Shown piece after piece: positions 35,633-45,589 of a stretch of 64,000 bases of DNA. Under the pieces are notes generated by a model. It saw nothing but the letters and a program-made list of their open reading frames with translations. It made no database searches and was not told the origin of the DNA. This stretch comes from Leptobrachium leishanense (taxonomy: Eukaryota; Chordata; Amphibia; Anura; Megophryidae): NCBI GenBank assembly GCA_009667805.1, contig CM019064.1:275013662-275077661 (forward strand), given 5' to 3'. Within the stretch, counting starts at the first letter, position 1. Each line of letters opens with the position of its first letter. The position numbers were made by a program, and so were the translations under genes.

Positions 35633-35676
35633 CCGATACGCTTTTCGCCCAGCTCTCTGCAGGCTTCCTCAGTCGG
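35633..35676 (-). ncRNA. Hammerhead-ribozyme-like motif 3
   Basis: On the minus strand it has stem I 5' strand CCGA (35676-35673), core CTGAGGA (35672-35666), a stem II region closed by GCC/GGC, core GAAA (35646-35643), an AGCG loop, TA as cleavage dinucleotide, and stem I 3' strand TCGG (35636-35633). CCGA/TCGG pair perfectly and differ from motifs 1 and 2. The same extra A follows CTGAGGA. Confidence 0.55.
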
Positions 35677-36480
35677 ATGAGCTCCAATTTTTTACTTACC
35701 TAAATGCTCCAGAATCTCTGCTAGTGTTGAACAGCCCAGGTGGCATCCAGACTGAGCAATGTTTCATCGTCCTGTTGCCTGGTGCCATGCACTGCATAAT
35801 AACATGAGCTGCTTGAACAGTCTGGGATAATAGTCTTCTAGGATTTAAACGGGCAGGTATGGGATTAGGAGAGATTTCTAGTCCACAGATACTTAGGTGT
35901 TCCTAATGACTATTTATAAACTATCACCACATGTAAGAACAGTGATCTGCTGCCCTGTTAATTCTATCTTATTGACATTTTTGGTTTGTGGTGCTCTTTC
36001 TCTCCATCTTTCGAAGACTAAACCATGACCTCAATAATCCTCATTAATGTGACACTTAACTTTCTGTGGTCACCAGGAAAAGAAAATACAAATATACACG
36101 CTAAGATTTTTGGAGATTCGCCTAGGCATTTTCACATTTTAGCCCAAGATATCCATGCCATTTCTCAAAAGCAATTGAGTTGCAGAATTCTACAATTATT
36201 TCTTTGTTGCAATTCTCCTTCCAATACCCATCTATGATCATATAGCACGAAAACCCCATCCAGTACTCCCCCTATGGATAAATCTATTCTACCTTTAATA
36301 TAAGATGTAATACGGTTCTTATAGTTAGTTCTAATTCCATCCTACATATCGCAATACATATAAAGAATTTACATTGTCCACATTAGGCAATAATCTTAAA
36401 GCTACATGTCATAACTCGGTGTGTCGCAGTACATCCCCTAATAATCCCTGCTAACCTAATTTCACATACATAATTCTCCA
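35677..36480. other. Intron 3 sequence without recognised elements
   Basis: No coding or repeat structure can be supported. Confidence 0.35.
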
Positions 36481-37000
36481 GTTAGATATTTGTTATTATA
36501 CTTTATTTATAAAGTGCCAGTAAATTCTGTAGTGCTGTACAATTTACATTGACAAAAAGATAACTTTTTAGAAGACCACATAGCTTAGTAAAGATGATCT
36601 GGTATAATTTGAGGACCCTAGTCCTGAGGGAATTTAGGGATTTACAAAAATGTATTTCGAGGTAGGCATTTATCCTTAAGTGTCCTGCCTGTGGACACTT
36701 GCTGGAGAAGTGCTCCACTGAGGATTCAGACCTGCTTTTCCACATCTGTAGTAGAGCAGGTTTTTGTTTTTGAGAAAGTATTGTACAAGGAAGGATACAT
36801 TGAGATTTCTCTCATTTTCAAGTATGTCCTGGGTGGTGAGTATGTACCGTTGGGTGTCTTGCCCAAGGACACTTACTGGAGAGGTGCTCTTGTCAGGATT
36901 CAAACCTGTGTCTCCACAGTCTCTCTCCACAGTTAGAGCAGTGATGTTACCTCTACTCCACCCAGCCAGTACTGCTGGGTTTGTCCAAAAGGGTGTATAT
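36481..37000 (-). repeat. LINE L2-like and retroposon-tail fragments
   Basis: A minus-strand tail with TGTACAGCACTACAGAATTT is at about 36495-36545. Segments around GTGTCTTGCCCAAGGACACT (36857-36876) and AAGGAAGGATACATTGAGAT (36788-36807) resemble L2-type 3' regions and the tail of the LINE at 18.1 kb. The pieces are short and rearranged. Confidence 0.5.
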
Positions 37001-37015
37001 ACTTACAGGGTTATT

Positions 37016-37188
37016 CTGAGAGAGGTGGAAACAAGGAGAATGACTGGAGAAGTGAAAATTCTAGGTCAAAATAGCCGATTTGGAAAGTGAGATAAATGGG
37101 AGAATTTTTCTGGTTTGGCTATTTTGACCTAGAATTTTCGCAGATCCAGTCATTCTTGCTGGTTTTCACCTCTCTCTGAATAACCCTG
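37016..37188. mobile_element. CAGGGTTATTC-type palindromic MITE
   Basis: The tips CAGGGTTATTCTGAGAGAGG and CTCTCTGAATAACCCTG are inverted. The arms share TTCTAGGTCAAAATAGCC and its complement. The flanks are TTA and TTG, so a 3-bp duplication is only two-thirds preserved. Confidence 0.8.
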
Positions 37189-38089
37189 TTGGTGAACTGC
37201 TCCTGCTTTTGCCATTTTTCTATTTGGGGATTTCTATTTCTATTTATCTATAAGGGATTTCCTTATTTGGTTCATAAGGAACATGAAAGTGAACAGTTTA
37301 TGATTATTTACAGTTCTTAAGTGATATAAAGTGTGTGCATGTGCACACCCTAAAATAATGCAATTGGTACATTGTTGCAATATCCATGCTAATAAATAAT
37401 AATGAAATATTCCCTAAACAGAGAACGAACTCTGTCCAGTACACTTATCTATGCTTTGCACAGAATCCATTTTCACATCTGTGTTTAATTGTGACAATAT
37501 ACGGTATTATTCAATATAGATTTGTCAGGCGGATTTCGTTGAAAAGGCTTGTGGCGGCATAAAACCCTCCGTTAATTCACTAAACATGTGCTGAATAAGA
37601 AATTGTTTCTAAATGACAAATTCTGATCTTTGTAATATCTGTAAGCAGATAGAAATCTCATCCAAATCTAATTTCAGATACTGTATCAGACCAGAGTCTT
37701 CAAAGAGCTTTAAAACAAACATAACCCTCGTTTAATTAATGGCCGTGCACGCGCTCTCAATTTGTATCCCACCTGAAATACCAAATTAAGATATAAACAC
37801 TGGCTTATATCTATGAAACAGAGCAATTATATTGAGCAGGTATTTTTCCAGCAGCACAGTGATGATTACGGCTGCATGATTTTCTTTCGGATCGTTAAAT
37901 TTCCCATCTACTTCATGTTTTGTGTCTTTCCAGAAGCACAATTAACAGCAATATAAGGGCAGAAGGCAAACATTTGTATCATCTCAGATGTTGCAATGCA
38001 GACTTTGTTAGTAACAATGGCATTTAGTGGAATATTAGCTTCCCGATATCATTAGTAAGTAATTAATTTCCATTCTGTTTTCTTTGCAG
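37189..38089. other. Intron 3, right part; no recognised elements
   Basis: AT-rich unique-looking sequence runs up to the acceptor TTCTTTGCAG at 38080-38089. I see nothing else. Confidence 0.4.
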
Positions 38090-38205
38090 GTTCACACCCT
38101 CCTGCTATTTAGAGATTGATCCCGAAGTTAATTTTGGGAATATAATTGCAAATGGCAAAGCGATACATAAGGAGATTGGTGTTATGAACCATGGTTCCTC
38201 TCCAG
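38090..38205 (+). CDS. CFAP47: CFAP47-like protein, third coding exon
   Basis: A pyrimidine-rich tract and TTTGCAG precede the exon. The first base completes the glycine codon split at 24750. The exon then encodes FTPSCYLEIDPEVNFG and IIANGKAIHKEIGVMNHG, ending one base into a glycine codon before GTAAAT. The motif 'L.I.P.V.FG....G......I.V.N.GS.PG' marks the start of a second ASH/MSP domain, as expected for a tandem-domain axonemal protein. Length is 116 nt. The following exon is 13.6 kb downstream, beyond the intact Helitron. Confidence 0.75.
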
Positions 38206-38975
38206 GTAAATTGACCGTCATGCATTGATTAGCAAACATGCACACAAGTAATAAATCATTTAGTCGTGTTCTGCGGAGACTGCTAACCAGCCGATAAGAA
38301 GAAACTGTTTTACTACACAGGAATCTGTTAACCATTTCATTCAAAAAGACCATTCTATTGTTTATACCACTATGTACATGATTTGTCATGGAGTGCTTGT
38401 ATTTACTTGTGATACTTATAAAACCATTACAATGGACATGCCATTGACAGCGCAAAACAGATTTTGAGTAAAACCCCCCCAAAAAAAAACATAATCGTCC
38501 ACCCCCGTATCAGTGTAATATTCCTAACGGAATGATTAAACCTATATAACTTCTAAAACAAAATATATGAGGACCCACCATAACAGGTATGTTCAGAGTT
38601 GACCCAAGACATTGTGCTGCCTAGGTCCAAGGATGAAATGCTGTCTACCCCATGCACTCATTCACAGAGCTCCATAGCAATAAACTCACAATAATGTGCC
38701 GTGTGTATGAGCATATCACAAAGCTCCACAGCTATAAATCTCACAATAATGCTATATTAACCCCTCACATCCGCTTGCTCGCTGCCACATTAACCCCTCT
38801 CACCACATGATATCTGCCCCAATAACCTTTCACACACACCCCCTTGCTTTCTGCCACATTAATCCCTTACACCCTCTATGTTCTTTTCCACATTAATCCC
38901 TCACACCTCCATGCTCTCTACCACATTAACCCCTCTCACACACACACATGCTCTATTGCTTCACTAAGCATTCAA
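38206..38975. other. Intron 4, left part, with decayed repeats
   Basis: 38655-38760 holds a relic of the GAGCTCCA...AATAAA unit of the 18.7-kb hAT MITE. 38755-38950 is made of loose CACATTAACCCCTCACAC repeats. No gene is present. Confidence 0.45.
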
Positions 38976-39114
38976 AACTAGGGTTGTCACCATTTCTTCA
39001 AGCGAAACCCGGACACTCCTGCACTGTGTGCCAAAATATCTGTGTCTGTCACACAGACACAGATGCTCACATACGTATACATATACACGTCCTTCCTTTC
39101 AGCCCCGGAGAGAA

Positions 39115-39770
39115 AGTGATAAGGAGAAAATGAAAGAGGGAGGGAGAAAGAGGAAGGTAGAAATGAGGGAGGGAGAAGAGGAGAGAAATGGGAGAGGGAT
39201 GGAGAAAATGAGAGAGAAAAAGGGGAGAGAGGGGGAGAGAGAAAGGGGGAGGGAGAGAAAGGAGGAGCGAGAAGAGGGGGGAGAAAATGGGGGGGAGAAA
39301 ATGAGGGAGGGGAAAAGGAGAGAGAGAGGGGGAGGAGGGAGAAAAGGGGGGGAGAGGGGGAGTGAGAAAAGGAGGGGGAGGGAGAAAAGGGGAGAGGGAG
39401 AAAGAGGGGGGAGAAAATGAGGGAGGGGAAAAGGAGAGAGAGAGTGGGAGGAGGAGGAATGGGTGAAAGAGGGGAGAGCGAGAGAGGAGGGAGAAGAGAG
39501 AAATGGGAGAGGGAGAGAGTGATGGAGAAAATGAGATTGTAAAAGGGGAGGGAGAAAAGGGGGAGAGAGGGAGAAAAAGAGAGGTGAGAAAATGAGGGAG
39601 GGGAAAGGAGAGAGCAAGGGAGAACAGTGGAGTGAAAAAAAGGGGGAGAGTGAAATGGGCAGGGAGAAGAGGGAGAAGAGGAGAGAATGGGAGGAAGAGG
39701 AGGAATGGGGTGGGAGAAGTGAGAGGAGGGGGGAGCGAGAGAAGGGGAAGAAGAGATGGGAAAGACCTGC
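39115..39770 (+). repeat. Polypurine (GGGAGAAAA-rich) tract, about 650 bp
   Basis: The plus strand is almost purely A and G, built from units such as GAGGGAGAAAA, with very few pyrimidines. Long open frames on the minus strand (Ser/Pro/Leu/Phe-rich) are products of this composition. Such tracts can form triplex DNA and stall polymerases. Confidence 0.9.
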
Positions 39771-39827
39771 TTGTGTATGAAGACCTGCTCCTGCTGCTGG
39801 GATGGAGGGGGCGGGCCAGCAGAGGGG

Positions 39828-40032
39828 AGGAGGGGAGACACAGGCAGACACTGCAGCTGCATTCTGTCCCCTCTGTGCCTGGCCTGGTAGAAGGGGAGCG
39901 GGAGCTGGCCCACATCTCTACTCATCCAGGAGCCGGGGCCAGCACGGAGGGGAGACACAGGCACACGCTGCAGCTGCATTCTGCTCCCTCTGTACCTGGC
40001 CAGGTAGAAGGGGAGGGGGGCTGGCCCACATT
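39828..40032 (+). repeat. Direct duplication, about 120 bp period
   Basis: GGGGAGACACAGGCAGACAC...GAGCTGGCCCACAT near 39831-39914 recurs near 39951-40031 with small changes. Confidence 0.8.
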
Positions 40033-40128
40033 TGCCCACATGAGTCATGTGTCTGGGTGGCAGGGGGTCTGAAAACCGGACACATGATTCAAAAACCGGA
40101 CTGTCTGGGTAAAGCCCGGATGGGTGGG

Positions 40129-40618
40129 AACCGTACTCTGCAACATTAACCCCATTAATCCATATGACCTTTCTTTCCTCTGACAGGCCCTAAGAGGAGT
40201 CCCTGGCTGCATGGACCTTTCGTTGTAGGCATACACAGCGGATGCAGCACATGACGAGAGGGAGAATATGAAAAAATAAATAATCCTATTTCCTGTTCTT
40301 TGCTGGCTGCTTCCTGTGGTAAACCAGTGATCTCGCTTGACCACTGACCCTGTGGCTGGGCCTGGGCATGCAGAGAGGATAGCACAGCCCCTGCAGTGTG
40401 ATTCCTCTGTGGCTTGTGCAGACAACAGGTTGTGTTACAGATACAGGGATCAAGGTGCTGAGGAACACCGAGGTTGGTGGTCAGATTCTCCCCTTGCTCT
40501 CATCACAGCACAGATTCTCCCCCTGCTCCCAGCTCAGCCCCTCCCTGCTGGAGCCCAGGATTTTCACACTAACTAGTCACGCTCCAGATCTCCTGTTGCT
40601 GCACAATTATTTAATTAA
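40129..40618. other. Intron 4 sequence left of the Helitron
   Basis: Nothing coding is supported. Base 40618 (A) is the host base next to the Helitron 3' end. Confidence 0.4.
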
Positions 40619-40650
40619 CTAGGTGTAAAGCCTGCCCAGAGGGCAGTCTA
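40619..40650 (-). terminator. Helitron 3' terminus: hairpin plus CTAG
   Basis: A 6-bp hairpin stem (CTGCCC/GGGCAG) lies about 11 nt before the terminal CTAG, matching the CTRR end rule. In rolling-circle models this hairpin signals the end of strand transfer. Confidence 0.85.
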
Positions 40651-40728
40651 TTGAAAAGTGTGGTGTGTATGAATGTTTGTCGAAAGGAAAACACAGAAGC
40701 ATCAAGAAACGTGAAATATTTTTAGTGA

Positions 40729-43700
40729 CTATTTTGAATAAATTTCTTTAAACACAACATTTTTAGTGAAACATGCATCAGTCCCTGGTATTAGGTAGCC
40801 TTGTTCACGTCCATCGATGAGTTTTATTTTAACGTCCGCAGAGCTCTTGACTCGGGAGAATGCAACATATAGTTGTCCATGGCTGAAGACGGGTTCTGGT
40901 AAATATATGCCAACTCTGTCTAAGGTTTGTCCTTGGGATTTGTTAATAGTCATTGCAAAGGCCAATTTAACTGGAAATTGTCTCCTTCGCAAAACAAATG
41001 GCAGTTCGGTGTTACTTGGTGCTAAATCAATTCTAGGAATGAAAATGTTTTTTGGTTCTGAGGTAGGTGTCAAAACTTTAGCAATGAGCAGATTTTGTCG
41101 CATAGCTGTCACAATCATTCTTGTTCCATTACACAGGCCTCTCTTTGTATTCAGGTTACGCAGGAGCATAATAATACTGCCAATTTTTAGTTTCAGTTTA
41201 TGAACTGGCATTCCTGAAGGAGTCAATTCATTTAAGAACTCAATGGGGTAATTATCCTTGTCTTCCTGTGATTCATCATCAATAGAATCAGTGCTTAAAT
41301 ATGTTGTGCTCTCACCTTCTAACAAACTAAGCACTTCTTCATTGATGTTGTCCACATCACAATTTTTGGGGCATAAAATTGCAGTTTTTTCAAACTGCGA
41401 AATATGATCAGGGTGTAAATGGTCACCATAAATTTCTTTCACAATCGAGTTTTTGCAGATCATTGTAGGTGGTATCTGAAATATATCGTGATGGAAGCCA
41501 TGTTCGTTTGTGAGTTTTCCATCGCCAAGTTTAATTAGCCAAGAGCTGAACTCTGGATCCACAGATCGTACATTTGTTTCCAGCTTTATGATCTTAAATT
41601 TATCCCATAGTGAATTGAATTTAATGCTGGATTCAACGATTGCTGATCGACTGCCATGTGCCACAACAGGTAGAGTTTGTCGGAAATCGCCTCCGAGGAT
41701 AATTGTTTTACCGCCAAATGGTTTGCTGTTTTTCATGAGCTCTTGCAGGAGTTTGTCAACGCATCTGAGAGCATTACTTGGAGCCATGGTTGATTCATCC
41801 CAAATTATTATTTTTGTTTTTCTAAGGATTGTGGCATCATTAGATGTTTGCCTCATTGATGATGTAGAAGTGTCCAACAAAGGAACAGGCAGTTTGAATT
41901 GTGAGTGATATGTGCGTCCACCCTCTAGTAAATTAGCAGCAATTCCAGTAGAAGCTACAGCTAATGCTATTTCTTTGTTTCCTCTAAATGAATGTAATAA
42001 AGTTTGGTATAGGTATGTTTTGCCACTACCTCCAGGACCATCGATAAAGTAGCACCTTTGGGGTAAAGTATCGTTTTGGGAGGCAGAAATAATGTCTTCA
42101 AAAGTTTCTCTTTGTAGATCGTTTAAAGCCGCCTGCATTTGTACTCCGATGTGACTTTGATGAACTGCATCATAAATGTCTGTTGTTTTGACGGTTGAAT
42201 AGTCGGTAGGCGTTGGTAAACCGAAATCCTGACATTTTTTCCCGTTAACAATTAAAATGTCTTGAATGTCTAATAGTGCACTATTGAGACATGTTTGGCA
42301 GTCTGGTGTGTGGCCAGGGTGTCTTGAGAAGTCTTCAATGAGTTGGTCTTTATATTTTTCAAAGAGTTGTTTAGCATTTGGTGGAGATGCAAGGGCACAA
42401 ATGTTGGCAAAAAGCTCTCGAAGCAGTTGAGGCATCATCTCACTTGAAGCTTCGTGAAGAGTCAAGTCCCATAATTCATCATCCTGAAAAAGACCGAGTC
42501 TTTGAGCAGCTTCTTTGAATGTTGGAAGGAGCACACCACCAACTGTTCGGATATGTTCAAATGAGGTTGCTCCTTTAATATGGAGTAAAAGTAATCTTAA
42601 GCAAAATCTCTCAACATCTGAATTTATGTTAACAGAGTACATTCGCCCAATCGTGTTATTCTCTCGATGTCTCAATCTCCTTTCCCATGTGGTATTTTTC
42701 TGATGAAATACAAAATGTTGTGGAATATCAGTATACAGGAATTCACGTGCAGCCACATCTACTCTGTTTAAGGTGAACCAAGCTGTCAATGTTGTGTCTC
42801 TTGATTGGGTTCTTTCTATAGCGTTCCTGATGTTATCTTCAGTAAAGTATACCGACTGTTCGCCAGGAAGATGGATTTGTAAGCGCACGATGGTATGTGT
42901 TTGATGGTGCATTTTGAAACCAAGAAGACGCCATGCCGCTTCTGGAGCTGTCACATATCTAGAATCCATGAAGGAGGTGATCTCGTCATGATGGAGCGTT
43001 GCATGTTCCTTGATGGAAATATTTGCACAGTCATGTCCTTTATAGATGTATTTGAATAAGTACTTTACACTTTTAATAGAAGCGCAGCTCTCAACGTTTA
43101 TATGGCAGTTGTATTTTAAAGATAATAATGGGTTGTACGGCACAACCCAAGAGTTATTGATTATTTTTCCATTTACCTCAATAGAAGCAGCTGTTTGTGT
43201 TCTCCGGTACAGTGGATAGCCGTCCATGTTTGACAATGTTTGTTCTTGGTATGTTTTTGGGTAATTTTTTGAGCAAACACCATCAGTCATGCAGGGTGAA
43301 TTAATATTCTGAGGGCCACATGGTCCATGTATCATGTGTTTGACGACTATTGCATGTAATCGGGGTTGTGCGTGAATGTTGGGGATTTCTGCTGAAATGA
43401 ACCTATCAATATCATCGGCATCCTTAAGCTTATCTTGTGGTGATAATATGAGTAAAATATGGGCATGAGGTAATCCACGTTTTTGAAACTCTATTACATG
43501 AATCTTAGCAACAGGTTTACCTAACACATGTTTGTTTGTGATGTCGTGTAGTAGTTCTTTTAGCTTTAAGTTGAAAACCTTGGCAACCAAATCAGGGCGG
43601 TATTCCACTGCTTGACCTTCTGTAATATTTTCTATAATTTCTGGCCATTTTGGGTTGCATGTCATTGTTATGAAGAAGTCAGGCTTACCATATTTTCGTA

Positions 43701-45153
43701 CAATAGCCATGGCGTCTTGGTAGTTTTGCAGCATGTTTCTGGGACTACCCTGGAATGTTGATGGAAGTATTACTGCTTTTCCTGGTATCAAGCCCTGTTC
43801 TTTGGCAGCGTTTTGTAGATGGTCCATGAGACCTGTGTATTTTTCAACTCGTAATTTGGACTGATTTTGTCGTACATAATTGAGACGGTTACCTTCGGTC
43901 TTAACATATGCGTCTACAAAATACTGTTGAGTTAATTTGCCTGCATTTAAAAATGGGTTGAAATCTTTTCGGATTGAAAGCATGTAGCTGTAAAATTGCA
44001 TTTGAGTGACTCTTTCTCTTGGCTTCACAGACGAATGACTGCGTATGTTTTTCACAGTAGTAGGGGTGTAGTTAAGTTTAATGCGTGGTGACCAACTTTG
44101 GTCCCCGAAAGGAAATAAAAGTGGATATAGCATCGGCTCTAAGTTTGGATCTAAAATGCTTATTCTTTCTGTTTTTCTTTCTGGGTTTTGCGTTCGGCAA
44201 TGAATGATAAGATCTCGTTCGAGAGGAGGTTCTCCATCATCATTTTGGAAAATAATTGCAACCTCATTACTGCGAGGTGCATTGTATCTGCGTTGATCGT
44301 CCGTGCGATCTTGTACTATCGCCATGGTGACAGTTGGTGTTATAGTGCCATTTTGTATAGCCTCCTGTAAGGATTCTTGTTCAACCTCATATAACATTTT
44401 GCAGGCCTCAGCAAATGGATTGTTTTTATCCATAAAGGTGCTTAACTCTGTCATGAGCTCAGGGTTGCATTTTGAATTTTCATTAATCATGAGGCGTTGT
44501 TTAGCAGCCTCATCTGGATCAAGAATATATAGTTGTGCAAACTTTCGGTTATCCTCATTGTGTGGATGAAGAGATGCAGTTCGGTGGTAAATCTGGCCAT
44601 TAATTCTAAAGCAGTATGGTCCATAACCAGGAGGAGGAGTAATGTTTGCCCCCATGGAAGCAAATGCTAAGGAACTGTTGATAGATCGAATATTTTGTTT
44701 GAAATTTTTGGAATGCTTATGAGCGCCTGTCATAAGACTTTCTATTAAAGGTGCAACTTTAATGGGCTCCATGTATACTTTTCCTTTGTTGCAGCATTGA
44801 GTGAATAGTCTGTCGGATGGCTGGTTCGTATCAAAATGAAGTGCATTGCAGTTGGTGCACAGAACATCGAGTTTCCCACAATAATGTTGCTGTACCGTAT
44901 CATCCTGTTCTTTGTTGATGATTTTTTTTATTTTTGTTTCTGCACGTTGTACTTTGTGTGCCAAAGTGTTTTTGATTCTTTCTTGACATCGTGCATTTTC
45001 ATCCATTTTAGCTCTTTCCTTTCTTTTCTTGTTTTTTTTTTTATTTCTGAAATGTTGTAGTTGCTCGTTCTGCGTGTCATCAGTGTCTGTTTGATTTACT
45101 CTCCTTTTTGCAACAGATTGTAGTTGTAAATCCATTTTTCGTTTGGGTGGCAT
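40729..45153 (-). CDS. Helitron Rep-helicase transposase, 1474 aa, intact
   Basis: This single uninterrupted frame encodes both enzyme halves of a Helitron. The basic N-terminus (MPPKRKMDLQ) is followed by a Cys-rich zinc-finger-like part (C99, C102, C120, C121). The Helitron-like N domain has PDFFITMTCNPKWPEI (about 491-506). The HUH nuclease motif is LPHAH (561-565), and the paired tyrosines are Y698 and Y702 in YLFKY. A PIF1/RecD-type helicase follows, with Walker A GPGGSGKT (1039-1046), Walker B WDE (1118-1120), GGDFRQTLPV (1154-1163) and the late motifs SQGQTL and YVAFSR. The protein nicks the element, covalently holds its 5' end and unwinds it for rolling-circle transposition. The absence of stops or frameshifts in 4.4 kb indicates recent activity. 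The start is the first Met after an AT-rich leader. Confidence 0.97.
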   Translation of the reverse strand: MPPKRKMDLQLQSVAKRRVNQTDTDDTQNEQLQHFRNKKKNKKRKERAKMDENARCQERIKNTLAHKVQRAETKIKKIINKEQDDTVQQHYCGKLDVLCTNCNALHFDTNQPSDRLFTQCCNKGKVYMEPIKVAPLIESLMTGAHKHSKNFKQNIRSINSSLAFASMGANITPPPGYGPYCFRINGQIYHRTASLHPHNEDNRKFAQLYILDPDEAAKQRLMINENSKCNPELMTELSTFMDKNNPFAEACKMLYEVEQESLQEAIQNGTITPTVTMAIVQDRTDDQRRYNAPRSNEVAIIFQNDDGEPPLERDLIIHCRTQNPERKTERISILDPNLEPMLYPLLFPFGDQSWSPRIKLNYTPTTVKNIRSHSSVKPRERVTQMQFYSYMLSIRKDFNPFLNAGKLTQQYFVDAYVKTEGNRLNYVRQNQSKLRVEKYTGLMDHLQNAAKEQGLIPGKAVILPSTFQGSPRNMLQNYQDAMAIVRKYGKPDFFITMTCNPKWPEIIENITEGQAVEYRPDLVAKVFNLKLKELLHDITNKHVLGKPVAKIHVIEFQKRGLPHAHILLILSPQDKLKDADDIDRFISAEIPNIHAQPRLHAIVVKHMIHGPCGPQNINSPCMTDGVCSKNYPKTYQEQTLSNMDGYPLYRRTQTAASIEVNGKIINNSWVVPYNPLLSLKYNCHINVESCASIKSVKYLFKYIYKGHDCANISIKEHATLHHDEITSFMDSRYVTAPEAAWRLLGFKMHHQTHTIVRLQIHLPGEQSVYFTEDNIRNAIERTQSRDTTLTAWFTLNRVDVAAREFLYTDIPQHFVFHQKNTTWERRLRHRENNTIGRMYSVNINSDVERFCLRLLLLHIKGATSFEHIRTVGGVLLPTFKEAAQRLGLFQDDELWDLTLHEASSEMMPQLLRELFANICALASPPNAKQLFEKYKDQLIEDFSRHPGHTPDCQTCLNSALLDIQDILIVNGKKCQDFGLPTPTDYSTVKTTDIYDAVHQSHIGVQMQAALNDLQRETFEDIISASQNDTLPQRCYFIDGPGGSGKTYLYQTLLHSFRGNKEIALAVASTGIAANLLEGGRTYHSQFKLPVPLLDTSTSSMRQTSNDATILRKTKIIIWDESTMAPSNALRCVDKLLQELMKNSKPFGGKTIILGGDFRQTLPVVAHGSRSAIVESSIKFNSLWDKFKIIKLETNVRSVDPEFSSWLIKLGDGKLTNEHGFHHDIFQIPPTMICKNSIVKEIYGDHLHPDHISQFEKTAILCPKNCDVDNINEEVLSLLEGESTTYLSTDSIDDESQEDKDNYPIEFLNELTPSGMPVHKLKLKIGSIIMLLRNLNTKRGLCNGTRMIVTAMRQNLLIAKVLTPTSEPKNIFIPRIDLAPSNTELPFVLRRRQFPVKLAFAMTINKSQGQTLDRVGIYLPEPVFSHGQLYVAFSRVKSSADVKIKLIDGREQGYLIPGTDACFTKNVVFKEIYSK

Positions 45154-45589
45154 TTTTTTTTTAAATTATTATAATAAAAATAATTTTGTTTTTGTGTGAT
45201 TTCCTTTGTTGTATATTTAAAAGGGTTAAGAGGTTTGTGGAGGTTTTGTGCAGAGGGGTGCACTGTTTTTTTGTTTGGACTTAAAATGTTTTTTTTTTTA
45301 AACTTTTTGTTGTGTTAGTGTGGCCGTTTATTGGGCTCTGCACAGTGCTCTGTTCTGGGCTCTGTGCTCCGGGCTGGGCTCTGCGCTCGGTGCTGGTGGT
45401 GTGCTGGGTGCCGTGCTCTGTGCTCAGCCCCGGGCTCAGATTTCTTGTGGTGATTTCGCGCGCTTTCATTGGTGGTTCAGCGGCGGGAGGCGCGCGCAAA
45501 CTCCACAAACTGTTTTGGCGGGAGGCGCGCGTGGAGCCAGCTGCGTGCGCATCCTACCTCGCAAGACGCTTTTGGTGTTCTTGCGGCGG

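Larger units (their letters stand above)
38979..40128. mobile_element. Possible hAT-like element with TAGGGTTG end
   Basis: TAGGGTTGTCACC (38979) and GGTGGGAACCGTA (near 40128) are imperfect inverted ends, with CCGGAC motifs just inside both. That arrangement is common in vertebrate hAT MITEs. No 8-bp flanking duplication is apparent, so the ends are tentative. Confidence 0.35.

Noticed and set aside
38105..38482. 125-codon minus-strand frame overlapping coding exon 3
   Set aside because: It is antisense to a phase-verified exon and has no domain signature.
38987..40048. Long minus-strand open frames (up to 353 codons) rich in Ser, Pro, Leu and Phe
   Set aside because: They are the reverse complement of a polypurine tract. 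Three overlapping frames stay open for the same reason, and no domain is visible.
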